Part shown: one piece after another, positions 45,813-58,660 of the stretch
Layout: each line of letters begins with the position of its first letter
How positions within the stretch are numbered: position 1 is the stretch's first letter
From: Echinometra lucunter
Taxonomy: Eukaryota; Echinodermata; Echinoidea; Camarodonta; Echinometridae
Assembly (NCBI GenBank): GCA_029962745.1
Contig: CM057153.1
Span: 39,105,612 to 39,169,611, forward strand
Length of the DNA: 64,000 nt
Direction of reading: 5' to 3'
Program-made: the position numbers and the translations under genes
The notes under the pieces: model-generated
Database searches by the model: none
Told to the model about the DNA's origin: nothing
Seen by the model: the letters and a program-made list of their open reading frames with translations, nothing else

Positions 45813-46641
45813 ATTAATCATAATCATACGGGAATAATCAATATAACTGGACCAGCACAGTGAGAACAAAAAGTGTGAAACCTAGTGAAAACTATGTACC
45901 ACTAATCAAGGAGCACCAAAATAATATAATAAAGATGTTTCAGGCTACAAAAACTTCGCAAGAACTTAGTGTTAATTTGTAGATGTTTGGACATTAAATG
46001 TGAAAATGTCAACTTTTTGTGCAACCAGAACTCAAGATTATTCCTTTTAATAGCAATCGAAGAAATGCCACTGTCCGCAGCATCTCAAACAAGAGAATAA
46101 AACTTGTTGCAAAAGATATACTTCGACATATCATTTACGAATCTGAAATGAAAGCCTACATTCACTGGACTTCCAACCTATAAGACAGAGCCGAAAATGT
46201 TCGACATCATAACGCCCGAAAGTCAAATGTATTAGCAGTGAGATACCATTACAGCTTAGCAACATTGTCGCTGATGGTATTCTCTTGCATCATTCCAGAA
46301 ATAGAAGAGACCTTACTTTACGAAATTCGGCGTTTTGTTTGCACGTTTGATTCTGAGGATAAAGATGCAGACTTTCCTTTGAAAAATAAGTCCCTGCTTT
46401 TAACCTCTACAGACATTCTATAGAACGGTGTTGCTACTACCACTAGTATACTCAATCAGCAAATGCTACAATGGTATAAACCATAGGTATAAACGAAGAG
46501 AATGGAAGATATAGCAGGTAGTTGCTAACCCTGTTAGCATGTTCGGTTTCCCTTTTAGACTTGATTCGTTGCAAGGCAAATTGCATCCTAAATGTTTAAA
46601 CAAGGTTCCATCAAAACAAAAGGTCTTTGGCTCCTAGTCTT
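45813..46641. other. Intergenic or 3' UTR of the downstream minus-strand gene
   Basis: No coding block. It lies directly 3' of the minus-strand coding exon ending at 46642, so part is probably its 3' UTR. Confidence 0.4.
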
Positions 46642-47607
46642 TCAAGAGAACATAGCAACTTCTGCCCATATCGATTCCATCATTCTCGAAGCTTCGGAGG
46701 TCTCATTGCTAGTAGTTTCTTCATTGCCATTGCCATCAATTTCAAGCTCATTATCTTTCATGGAGTCGTCGTTAACCAAGTTTTGCGATTCCTCTTTTAC
46801 CGCCTCTTCCTCCTCCTCCTCCTCCTCCTCCTCCTCCTCTTCGAACCTCATGCGATCGAAGCTACGACCACTGGACCTGAGCGCGCGAGAGTCGTCTTGA
46901 AGAGGAAGATCTTCCAGCGATGACGCGAACGATGAGGAGGATGATACAAAGGAAGACGACGACATCGAGTCACGTTTACTTTCTTCTTTCAAGGGGAATC
47001 GATGCACCACTTCATTGCTACTCGTGCTGTTCCTTGATGGAGTCGGGGAAGAAGATGCAGGTGGAGGCGGTGGAGGAGGAAGATTTGGTTTCTCTAGACC
47101 GCTGTAGTTCTTAAGACCATCTGATGTAACACTTTTCCTTAAACTTACAGGTGGTCTAACAGTCTGGTCCAAACTGTTATTTGTGTTTCTACTATAGCCG
47201 TTAGCGTTATGGTTAACAGCTGTACCATTTATTAAGTTTCCATGCGTTGTGTTACCGTTAACCGCGGTCGTATTTCTTGTGTTAACCGCGTTGACAGTGT
47301 TTACCGCAGTGCGAGTGACAGTGACCGCTGAATTTTTCTGCGTGACCTGTTTGACCTCCATGACGGGTTCTTCTTCGTTTTCCTCCTTGATGATATTAGC
47401 CCCATTCGTCTTCTGCGACCTCGGGGCTGAGAAACTATCACTACGATGTCCGTTGGATGACCAGCTGGACGGGTAGTCGGTCTTCTCTGAATCATCATCA
47501 TCGTCGTCAGCCTCGTCTTGGTTGATTTTGTTCTTAAGGTCACGGATTTTTGACTGCAGTGTGAATAATGTGCGTGTGAGTTCCTGGTCTGTATTACGTA
47601 GCTCCAT
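46642..47607 (-). CDS. Unrecognised acidic low-complexity protein, terminal exon
   Basis: 321 codons from ATG 47607 to a stop at 46642. The ATG directly follows a good acceptor (TTTTATGTGCATTACAG on the minus strand), so this is a 3' exon and translation may start upstream. Residues 1-30 form a probable coiled coil (ELTRTLFTLQSKIRDLKNKI). Then come an Asp run (33-38), an Asn/Thr/Val repeat region around 90-130, a Pro run near 176-183, a Ser-rich stretch, a Glu run at 256-268 coded by GAG repeats, and an ordered-looking C-terminal end (SRMMESIWAEVAMF). The two ends are probably the conserved parts. I know no family with this combination; it could be an adaptor or scaffold. Confidence 0.65.
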   Translation of the reverse strand: MELRNTDQELTRTLFTLQSKIRDLKNKINQDEADDDDDDSEKTDYPSSWSSNGHRSDSFSAPRSQKTNGANIIKEENEEEPVMEVKQVTQKNSAVTVTRTAVNTVNAVNTRNTTAVNGNTTHGNLINGTAVNHNANGYSRNTNNSLDQTVRPPVSLRKSVTSDGLKNYSGLEKPNLPPPPPPPASSSPTPSRNSTSSNEVVHRFPLKEESKRDSMSSSSFVSSSSSFASSLEDLPLQDDSRALRSSGRSFDRMRFEEEEEEEEEEEEEAVKEESQNLVNDDSMKDNELEIDGNGNEETTSNETSEASRMMESIWAEVAMFS

Positions 47608-48908
47608 CTGTAATGCACATAAAAAGAAAAAGAAAGAGGAATATTAATGAGTTGGCGTTATCACTTAGCCGTCACTTCTGAAAATGGCAACACCGATATC
47701 GAATATGAATTTTTGTTCGTGATAAAGTTTCCAACCGTGATATCTATTTTCAATGCACTTTGCTTGGAAATATCAGGGTAATGGGCTTACTAAATGTGCA
47801 TCATTGATTCAGATGGCTTATGGTCAAATAGCACATCAAGCGAATGTTTGGGGGACTCGTACGTAGTTGAAATGTTGTGACATCTCTTAACTATATCAAG
47901 CAATTTTTAATTTGAATTGACAGAAAGTCGACAAAATTCCATTCCAAGTGGCAAACATTCACTTGGAATAAAAACGATGAATAACATTCATGCCCCCCCC
48001 CCCAAAAAAAAACAACGATAAGCGGATCCGCAACGCAGTTCCGTGCATGTCTTTGCATACGGTATGTTTATTGCTTCAAGTCAAAACTGTGCCAACCTTT
48101 CCTTTCATGCACAGTTTCCTAAATTATGACAAAGCCTATATCTTATCTACTTGGTTATCCGGGGAGCAAAAGGTATATCCCAAGACCATGAGTACAACAA
48201 TCTGAAAAATGCCACAATTCAACTCTCGTATCCTGAGATATGGCGCCTTGGTCAAAACAATGACTAAGACAAGATCGTTTCAAGGCTATATGACCCTTGA
48301 GGAAAAACAGTTCGTTGTCTACATCTTTTCTCTAGAAAAAAAATGCAGCAAAAAGGCAAGGGATTACTCTTTCGGTCGCTAAGGAGAACATCAAACCTTA
48401 AGTACACTAAAACCTACACGAAATGTACCCTGTAAATTATCATTGCTCTGTGGTAAAAAGGCAAAGGGGTAGGCCTACGACGAGGAAGGTAATAAGCAGT
48501 AGGTCAAGAATCCAAAGTCACAATGTTCGGAGGGGATTGTGAAGGTATAGAGAAGGGATATCGTGGGATGCATCACGATAAAATGCCCGTTTTATGATAA
48601 AGGAGAGGGGGTTAGAATGAAATACAGTAAATAGGAACAGAGAGTAAAGAAAGAAGGGGATGCTGAAAGAGAAGGGGGTGAGAAAGAGATGTGAAGGGAA
48701 TGAAAAAGAGTGGAACCGGGGCGAGATAGGAGTAAATTAGGAGGGATATATATCATACAGATAGTGAAAGAGAGCCACAGAGAGATAGAGAAAGAAAGAG
48801 AAAGAGGGAGAAAAGATAGAGGAAGTCGGATGGGGATACATGCAGAGCTGCAGAGAGTGTGTTATTAGTAAAAGGTTTCTTTTCCATCTCTTGTGTCGCG
48901 CTGGGTAC
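47608..48908 (-). other. Probable intron
   Basis: It lies between the candidate donor at 48908 and the acceptor at 47608. No other gene seen; C and A runs at 47993-48011 and a GA-rich stretch at 48600-48830. Confidence 0.4.
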
Positions 48909-48956
48909 CTTGGATTCCGAGCCAAATTGGCTTCCCTCCCCTCTGTCATGAATCAT
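48909..48956 (-). CDS. Possible upstream coding exon of the low-complexity protein
   Basis: A minus-strand frame ends TCCAAG|GTACCC at 48909 in phase 0, matching the exon at 47607. The first Met in frame is at 48956 (16 codons, MIHDRGEGSQFGSESK). The frame is open and hydrophilic for another 40 codons upstream to a TGA near 49079, with no Met. The donor is only fair, so the link is tentative. Confidence 0.3.
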
Positions 48957-49079
48957 AACTGATGCTTCTTGTAAACAAGAAACATATGAATTCGAATCGA
49001 TAACTGTTTCGTACAGATCGTTTTCTTCACTTTTACTGTGACCATAGTGTGATGCTCTTTTATCCTTCACTCGGGGTCA

Positions 49080-51760
49080 TCTTTTCACTGCGTCGACATC
49101 ATCAATCGCATCTGTTTATGCTTTTTCCTTTTCTCTTTTCATAACAATCGAGCTAAAACCTATTTGTCGTCTTCCCTGGCTTCTTTCCCTATTGGCAAGT
49201 TTGCCAATACTTTTTTCTATTATTTCCTATAGTCCTGAATAAACGTAGGTCTGCTTTAACTGCCAAGTGCACCTTAAACCTTTTCAATTCCACATTGCAA
49301 CTATCTATTACTCTACATTAGGTCGAGTCTTCTATATTTTTGCCGATAATAATGAGCGACTTTAATTTGATGAAGGAAAGCCGCGTTACAGCCGATTATT
49401 AAAGGTAATGCCTTGCGAGTAAATGTACAAAATTAATCTGAGTGAAAGTGAAAATGAAATACAATGCAAAACACTTATTATTATACAAAAATAATTTTAT
49501 ATATCGTATTTTCGCGAGTTTTATTCCGAACGTTATGCATGTACATGCGCTAGTCAAACTTGTGAACAATTTACTGGAGACAAAAAGACTTATCTTGAAT
49601 CTAAAGATGAGGAAAAATCATAATCAATTTGCACGAAAATGTTTAATATATATTTTTCAAACACAATTCAAGATGATAATCTGAAACAATCCAAACGCTG
49701 CAAGAAGCCTGTTTTGATTACAGAAAAATACCAATAGTCCCTTTAATGAGAGAGATATATCTCCGGGCAGACTCTCACGTGCAACCAATCATGCACACGA
49801 CCCTCTTCACTTTCTTGCTATGTTTCAGTTAGAGTGAAGGAAACACGAATTACGGCCAATTTTTCATCACTCGCATCTTGACTTCCCTCGGAAGTCCAGA
49901 AGTAGGATAGAGGGATTTGAGTTAATACTCTCAGACTTTCAACAGACAGGAAACCACCCCCTCCTCTTGAATCTGTTTTCTCTCATCTATCCCAATATCT
50001 TCACTCTCCCTTTAGACATGTGAGAAACAAATCTAAGGATAGAGGTGCGCGTGCGATGGTCACCATCTATTTAAATATCTTTGCAGTTAAAACAAACAAG
50101 GGTTCTCCTTAGACTTTACAATTCTATATACTCGCCCCCCCCCGCTACATTCTCTCATCTGCTCATCTCTTCCGACCTATCTAATTGTTTTCCCTTTCCT
50201 TCAGACATATAAATCGAAGTGATAACTGCTATACAATGCACAAGGGATGAGGATGTAAAGAGAATCTATTTGAGTCTCAGGAACATGATGAAGCTCTGTA
50301 TACTAGAAGATATATTTCCATAGAAGATATTAACCACTGTGAAAGAATTCATGCATTTAATACACAGCGAAAGGTAATGGAAGCAATTTTAAGCACTTTT
50401 CAGCACAAAAGTAGGAGGTGAAATGCAAAGAACTGAACTGAAATGAAAATATTTATATCCATACAATGTCGTTTTAAATTGAATGAAACGGGTGACGTAC
50501 ATCTTTTTGACTCGTTAAATAAATACTCTTGAATATATAAGTGTAAACGGTCAGGGACTCAGAGAGAAGGCCAGAGCTATATAGAAAGAGACTGGGAACA
50601 AAGACAAAACAGAAGGAGAGAGAAATAATGATAAGTTTACAATAAGGTTAAGGGCATGACATTGTCATGATTTTCTGTCGGATATCAACAGCCATCATCG
50701 GAAAGCCGAGTATGTAATGAAATAAGGTGGTGGAGATTATGATGACTTACACATGCTAGACATAGTAGCTGTTATTGAAGAATGGAATCTTTCCCACAAT
50801 AATGCCCTCAGGTTAGATAAGAAGATTGATCAGATGATAAAAATGATCTGTCCAAATCTCAAGGGAGGTGTAATTTCATCATATTCCATGTTGGAATATA
50901 AAGTAATCGGAACCTGACAGAGCCAACGAGGCTACACCAAACGAGAGACAGGGTATACTACCATCAAACAGTAATTCTTTCCCATTTGGCGTATGGAGTG
51001 AAAATATGAAGCTCAAAGCAATGATTATTGTTCCAATCTTTTTATTTAAAATGTCTTTGCTTAAAAATCACTTGTTTTGCCTTTATTGCAACTATAGTTT
51101 TCCAGTAACTTTCTGATAAACTTTCTTTGAAGGTTCAAATCTTACCCAGTTCATGAGGAAGATGTCCAGGTCATCTAATGACTTTTCGACTGATTTAATA
51201 TGAGTAACTGCTATGAAAACTTGGCTAAAATCTGCTCTATCAGCGAACCTGCATACTGGCTACAAACTATGAAACTATAGAGGAAGACAGTCTGGGTCAG
51301 GCATACAGACTTGGTATAGTTATGACCTATTACCATGATTACCATCATTGAAACTTTATTAGTCAGCAGAGCCCTTACTACCGGGGGGGGGGGGGGGGTG
51401 AGCGCCCATTGTTCTCACACGAAGTCCACTTGTAAGAAAAATTGCAAACTGTTTGTCATCGGGATAATCATGTGACCTTGAGAATGGTCACCTGACAGAC
51501 GTTATGATCACCTGACTGCATCAACGGATAATCGATTAATCGAGGATAAAGACAGCCAAGGTATGAAAAACTGGATGACCTTGCTCATATCCTCAATTAA
51601 AGATTATCTTCATGGCGTTGAATGTACTGGAGGACTTGTACACAAAGTTTACTAAAGATCATTTAGCATGTTTAAATAAATGTGTTTCTTTAATGGAATC
51701 GTAAGCTTTTAAAACTATCGTCACGGTCGAGCACACTCTCTAAATTCTTTAGATTGCAAT
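49080..51760. other. No gene seen
   Basis: AT-rich, with a G run at 51381-51396. No coding block or named repeat that I can support. Confidence 0.45.
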
Positions 51761-52330
51761 GAGGGACATTGGCGTAAATCCCGGAGGGATGGGGGATATA
51801 TCCCCCCCCCCCACTTTTTTGAGAGGGGGGATGGCGTGTACAAATATCCCCCCCCCCCCACACTTTTTAAGGAAGAAATGATATTTGAATTAGTTAATAA
51901 AAAATTTTAATAATCTGTCATAAACAACCATCATATTTTAGAATTTATATTTGAAAATGAAATTTAAAACCAGAAAAGCACTTATTTTTTGCTCGCTCGC
52001 TTCGCTCGCTCATCATATTTTAGAATTTTTGTTTGAAAATTCGATTGAAAACCAGAAAAGTGGTTATTTTTGGCTCGCCCGCTTCGCTCGCTCATCATAT
52101 TATAGAATTTCTATTCGCAAATGCGATTGAAAACCAGAAAACTGGTAATTTTTGGCTTGCTTGCTTCGCTCGCTCGCAAGATGAAAATTAAAATGTGTGT
52201 AAGGGGGTCTGTGCAGGTGGGTGAGGGCGTGTGTTTATACTTAAATGTGAGTTCGACAGAAAAAAAAAATAGGCAAAAAAAGTCGATCATCCCCCCACTC
52301 CTCAAAGTGGATTTACGCCGGTGGTGAGGG
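51761..52330. mobile_element. TIR element with three internal ~77-bp repeats
   Basis: The ends carry GGCGTAAATCC (51771 onward) and GGATTTACGCC (52308 onward), inverted complements. Inside there are two C-run segments, then three tandem units with GCTCGCTTCGCTCGCTCATC, ATATTTTAGAATTT-like and GATTGAAAACCAGAAAA words. Frames crossing it are low-complexity and not genes. It is a non-autonomous element; the family is not named. Confidence 0.6.
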
Positions 52331-52413
52331 ACCAATCCCAAATTAGATTGAAAATCTCAATCTAATAGATTTAGAAGTCAATCTTTTTCTCAATCTAATT
52401 TTGTATTGGTCCC
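52328..52413. repeat. Short hairpin repeat abutting the TIR element
   Basis: GGGACCAAT at 52328 and ATTGGTCCC ending 52413 bracket AATTAGATTGA and TCAATCTAATT, so the whole 86 bases fold back. A related AT-rich motif set (TTAATCGAATAGATTTAGAA) recurs at 52740-52870. Confidence 0.5.
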
Positions 52414-55379
52414 CAACCACACTCTTATAGATTGATTTCCAATCTAAGGAATCTAGAGAGCAAGTACCAATAAATTTACAAGGTATAAAAGGGTCTTAAA
52501 TACCGATCCTAACAAGAAAAAAAAAACCTTTATAACTGTAAATAGGACAGAAGGAAGGGGTATGGCTGTACATTCAAAGAATATAAAAATTCTTTTTGGA
52601 AGGGGGTCTAAGATACCCCTGACAAAGCACCAGAGTTCCTTTTGACTGAGCCTTACTGCCCCAAAAAGCTCTGGATGTAGAGAAAACCATTTTGTAACTT
52701 TCCAACCTTAATAACTCAAAGTTTCTTATTCAATTCAGGTCAGTTTGATTCAGTTTGATTAAAAATCTTAATCGAATAGATTTAGAAATCAATCTTATTG
52801 CTTTAATTTCTTAATCTAATTAATTTTTGGAGTCGTCTCTAATTACAATCGATTCATTTCAAATCTAAGAAATTTAGAGTGAAGCTAAATGGATTTCTAG
52901 CATGCGCAACATGTCTGGTGTTGTCTTCATTTATCCATATTCTACATTGCAAGCATATCTGGTATACGTATTATCCTTACGCATGTTGCTATTACCAAAG
53001 CGATAAGGTAAACCCATTACAAGATGATAAAGATCCGTTAGGATGAAAATTAATACATTTTAATCTTTTAGCGCAGCGCATTTCTGATCATCACAGAACT
53101 AAAGTTAACTACTCAGTAGATGATTAGTATACATCATAGTGCATCACTAGGCTAGGTCAAGCCAACTGAATATGAAATGAAGCAACTCAATGACACCATC
53201 TGCGTAAACGGGGGTTAAATCTAATCTAACGAAAACTTTGATATCAATCTGACATGTTCATAGCAAACGGGATAAGCTCATGACTATTAGTCGGAAAAAC
53301 ATGTCAAGGATCATTGTATTTACTACCTATTATTCATTTTACCACCGTCTTTTATCACCGATTATTCATTCGACATGAAATCAGAACACACATCCAGTGG
53401 GTTTCGAAATTCAACCCGAGGAATGTTGAGGGTGGTGGTTTGCCTTTGTGTCTGTATTTGCTAATCATTGATGGCTGAAATAGAGGCGGCAAACGAATGT
53501 CAAATCCGAGAAAAATGAGGAAAAGAAATAGCAGAATACAATAGGATCAGAATTTGGATGAGGAAAATATATGAAATATTTCTAGTATGACGAGGACAGA
53601 AGTGTCGATCAAGCGTCAAAGTCTATTAACCGCTCAAGACCTCCAAGATGAATTAAAATTTATGGATTGTCTTTTCCCCAAAACGACAGGGACTTATTTC
53701 TGTAGTTGTATGAAATTAATATCTATGGATCGAATTCACCATGCATTTATTAGTTGTGATATCGGGCAATCATCGTTAGGGAAGTTTTCATGAATGTCCT
53801 ATGACAACCTTATATAGTTTAAGAATAATGCGAAATATCTGTATCACGTAGTCCATTAAGACCATCTCTTCTAAATTACCATTGACATGATATCCACCTG
53901 ATTTTTAAAAAAAATATATATATAAAGTTAAACATGATTTGATTCACCATTGCAGGAACAATAGTTAATCCGGCGGTTTTAACGCAGTCTTGAGCTCAGC
54001 CTATCTCGGGTTGGAAGTCTACGACTACGTCTTCTTGTCCTTTGATCTAATTGCTTTAAAACTATTTAAGTGCAAAAAAGTGATAACATGTATTTTAAAA
54101 CAAGGGGAACTTTTACGTGTGTGGATAGAAAGCTTACGATGTAACGACATGGCTCGAAACCCTCCATCGTATAATGCTCATGTTTGTGTTCAGTCTAGAC
54201 ATAACCTATTCACCGATGTACCTCCATTTGCTCATGTGGCTTTATTCATGTGCCCCAATGCCATTTGAAGCGTCAAACGGCTAATGTGGTCCAGATATTT
54301 CGCCAGCAATTTTGTATCTTCCTAATAATTGACCACAATACACCATGGCAGACTCTAAATCCTGAGCAAGGACACTGATGTATTTTTAGGCCCTAGTTAT
54401 TTAGCCGATGCAATAAGAAAAGACACGCTTTATTTAACAACAATAAATGATGACCCTCCCAGTTTTACGAGACTTGTGATCATTGACCAAACAATAATTG
54501 AGAATGAGTGTAAAGAACTATCTCGCCGATCCTTGCATTCACCAGTTCCACCAGAAATGTTGCATTTTTAAAAAAGAAGACAGGGGGTAATAACTCTCAT
54601 GGATCTGGATTAGGTGCTAGCCCCGATACCTAGATTTCACATGGCATACGTCATCCTACAGTCGCCTTCCCATCAACCTTGCTCATAGGAAATGACAATG
54701 TCACATGCTGTGTCTATACTTCCCGCCTTGCTTATGATCCGTGATAAGAGTCGAAACGTCCGACAAAGAAAAGGGGAAGAATCATCAAGAGGGAAAAATA
54801 AAGGACGTGGGGGGGGGGGTGCTAGACTAATTTGGATTGGATGACATGTCTGTTAAAAAAGAGGAAATTTTGTGAACAAGAGTTAAAATTTCCCGAAGCC
54901 ACTCACCCCCCCCCCCCGAAATTCGACACGCTTTTGCGCACAAATTAAAGGAAGGGGTAGAAATAATAAAGTTTGCCGATATCATCAAACATGGGCGCAT
55001 AAGACGCCCATTCCCATACCCTGGCGAGGTCTCAACTTTCACCCAATCAAAGTTCGGATCGTGGTCAGTAATGCGAGATAAAAATCAAGGTAGATTTACA
55101 CGTAATCCAACCTAGATCTGGAAGGATCTGAAGCAAACAAAGATAAGAGCAATGTCAAAAGTTGGATCTTGTGACGTCATTGTTCATGTTGCATCATAAA
55201 GCAGGGGATTTGCATCTGGGGTGTGACTTCATACCATAATCTCTATTACAAAAAAATGACATTTCATGGTGTATCTACTTTGCATCAGCCCTGCTTTGCT
55301 ATTTTAAGAACAATAGGGTGAAAATGGAATAATTATGTCGCATTCCTGTCGTAAGGTTCAATGAAAATTGTGATGAGGG
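52414..55379. other. No gene seen
   Basis: AT-rich intergenic sequence. Open frames such as 53990-54268 have no splice context and no recognisable motif. Confidence 0.4.
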
Positions 55380-55475
55380 GGTTGTTTTGTGACTCTATTG
55401 ACGCTCTACACAAAGGGGGATGTCTTTGTCGGTCTCTTTAAATAAAAATAAACTGAACCTTACTGAACTGAACTG
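55380..55475 (+). repeat. Retroposon-like tail (ACTGA repeats)
   Basis: GTCTTTGTCGGTCTCTTTAA then AATAAAAATAAACTGAACCT and repeats of ACTGA. An A/T-rich end followed by a short tandem tail suggests the 3' end of a LINE or SINE copy. Confidence 0.35.
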
Positions 55476-55514
55476 GCTCCTAATGCCATGCAGCATTGTA
55501 ATAAATGACAAAAG

Positions 55515-55615
55515 AGCTGAAATATGCAAAGAATTTCATTGAAAATGCAAATTCGAATAAATGAAAAAAATGGCTAAAATATGCAAAGAATTTTAATGAA
55601 AATGCATATTTCTTC
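55515..55615. repeat. Two tandem ~57-bp units with octamer-like words
   Basis: GCTGAAATATGCAAAGAATTT and GCTAAAATATGCAAAGAATTT-type starts are about 57 bases apart, each followed by AATGAAAATGCA or TTGAAAATGCA. Four ATGCAAA/ATGCATA words occur, one the perfect octamer ATGCAAAT at 55545-55552. This may be a POU-factor site cluster or just an AT-rich duplication. Confidence 0.4.
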
Positions 55616-56277
55616 AGGTTCCTTTAAAAATAATGAATCCTCCTAATCTGATGTCATATAGGATTATAGATCAATAGACATGACAGAAGATGTAGTTTTC
55701 TTTAACAAGGAACACGTTCGAATAATTTGATATTCTATTTATACAATGCGCAAATACACGAGACAAGCCTTGGCTCAAGGAATTATATGCTACAACGCTG
55801 AAGATTCCAAGAGAAATTACAAGAAGATTTGAAAGTGTGCAGTCTTATGTGATGCATAATCAGTCCTGAATCTGGTATAGTATTAAACTAATGCATGGGG
55901 AAGTCGCAATTTAAGTTATCTTTGATGAGAATTCGTATCAATTAAAGCAATTTCCTAATGGTCAGGGTACCACTCTGCAACTGATTGTAGGACGCTGTGC
56001 TGTTCCTGTCTGAAAATGATTTTCGCTCACATATACCTGGAAGAAATCAATCAAACAGAGTAAACTGTATCTCTAACGGTATCTTCCCAATCTAAACATT
56101 CATAATGGAAGGCATGGCCTTTGAGAGGTGCAGGGCCGAAGTACACAGAAACGATAATAGTAACATAGTAATTTGATTCTCAGATACTTCAAAACATATT
56201 AATCGTAAAAGTAGCAGTAGTGTATAGTAACAGCAGCACCAGCAGCACCAGCAGTAACAGTAATGGTGTAATACAGT

Positions 56278-56810
<533 letters not shown>

Positions 56811-56964
56811 AGAAGTACAGCACTAGAAGTAGTATCAGAAAAGGCAGAAGAAAAATAAGAAGACAGAAAAGTAGAGAGAAAGGAGGAGATTTCAAAAAAT
56901 ATTTAGACAAGTTGTTGGCTAATCTGCCACATTGCCCATCTCGTATACATGTGTATGCAGTATA

Positions 56965-57003
56965 TGTATACACATAAAATAAATGAAATGAAATGAAATG
57001 AAT
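56965..57003 (+). repeat. Retroposon-like tail (GAAAT repeats)
   Basis: CACATAAAATAAATGAAATG continuing in GAAAT units, of the same tail type as 20110-20172 and 55440-55475. Confidence 0.35.
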
Positions 57004-57445
57004 AATAGGGGATTAGTTTATAAAATTCCCCTTTTTCATTCAGTAATAGCTAATAGTCTGGATTACAAAGGGAAATTTTTATTCCGACCACTGACTGGAT
57101 AGGTTCTTCTCAACTAAATATCATTCGATTCACTTCAGAAACCAACGATAAACACAGTTAAGCGCACTTTCATGCTACGTTGGGTTTTATTATTGAGTGA
57201 GAAATAGTTCTTCCATGACTTTACACGGTAACTTGTTTGCTGGAGAAGAGTCTTGACTGATAAGTGGCCGTGTCTTCTTTCGACAGAAATCATATAACTC
57301 GGTGTCATGAATAATTGCTGTATTGTCAGAATCAATCTCTGGATTGCCTCCATATTCAGGCAAATTTATGAATTACATTTACGACGTGGATAAACTGACA
57401 AAGACAATCTATTTTGTGAGATATTAATGTAGGCAAGTTAGAGTT

Positions 57446-57479
<34 letters not shown>

Positions 57480-58439
57480 ATTTGGTCATTCTATGTCCCA
57501 TAACTATGTATCAAATGTTGTGGTATTTTGAACTTAAATTTACATCAAATAAATAATCAGTCATGTGACTTCAAATTTCACAGAGATCCACGCTCTAGTA
57601 TGTCTATTTTGATGATAATCTTAAGGTCGGTAATGGGACAAAGTCACTCTAATTTGACGACATTCGCAATAATTTCTTTCACAATCATGGTTCCCAGGGC
57701 TGTGTATTCGATCTGGCACATCCGTTCCATGCTGTACTACGATGAGCATTGCATGAAGTATTGAGCATATGAGAAATGGTATCATGATTGAAAAAAAAAC
57801 CCTAATGGGTAAATTCCAGCAATGACTTCATTAACCTTGGACGTTGTCAAAGTAGTATGATCATGCGAATTTGTTTTGACATGCTTCAAGGAGAAAAGGT
57901 CCTCGCTTCAAGTAAATACTACAGTCACAGACCTATATATCTTTCACATTTGCTTGATTAAAACCTGCACCGCTCAAAGCTTTAAGACTTTTTTCCACTT
58001 GAAGAGAGATTATCCCATGATCAGCCCCTTTGAAGTCCCTTCTTATCCGTAATCATTGTGCAACAAGCATGAAAAGCCTGCAAAGTCACTAGTGTTTTTC
58101 GCTTAGGTTTCCTCTTATACTCTGTGCTAAGCAATTTGTAAAGTTTTAGCTCGACGGTAACAACTGAATTTAAATGGAATGAAATGAAGAAAGCCTTCGT
58201 GTCTTGGGCAGGGAGTGTAAACGGTGAGCTGACATCAAAATAGTGATGCTATAACAGTTTTCATCCCCCAAGACATGTTATAGGCATTTTGCCAATTCGT
58301 CTTGGCTATGCTTAACTCGCATGAGTATAACATTAAAGGCACATTGTACTGAGTTATATTTGCTTTTAATACAGGTGTTTTATGAGCAAAAAAGATGGCC
58401 TTTTTCATAACTAGGCCTACAGCCAGAAAGTTATCCCAC
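57004..58439. other. No gene seen
   Basis: Contains a T30 run at 57447-57476. No coding block or splice-bounded frame that I can support. Confidence 0.4.
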
Positions 58440-58660
58440 ACTTAATACATGTTTATTATTATTATAACTGTTATCATAATTATTATTATTATTACTATCA
58501 TCATTATCATAACCATCATCATCATCACCATCGTTATCATCATCATTAAATATTATTTTTATCATTATCATTATCATCACCATCATCATTATTATTAGTA
58601 TCATCATCTGTATCATTATCATTATCATTATTGTCATTGTCATTATTATTACCTTAGCTC
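58440..58660. repeat. ATT/ATC microsatellite block
   Basis: About 200 bases of interleaved TTATTA, CATCAT and TTATCA words. The minus-strand Met/Asp-rich frame across it is a by-product. Confidence 0.8.
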
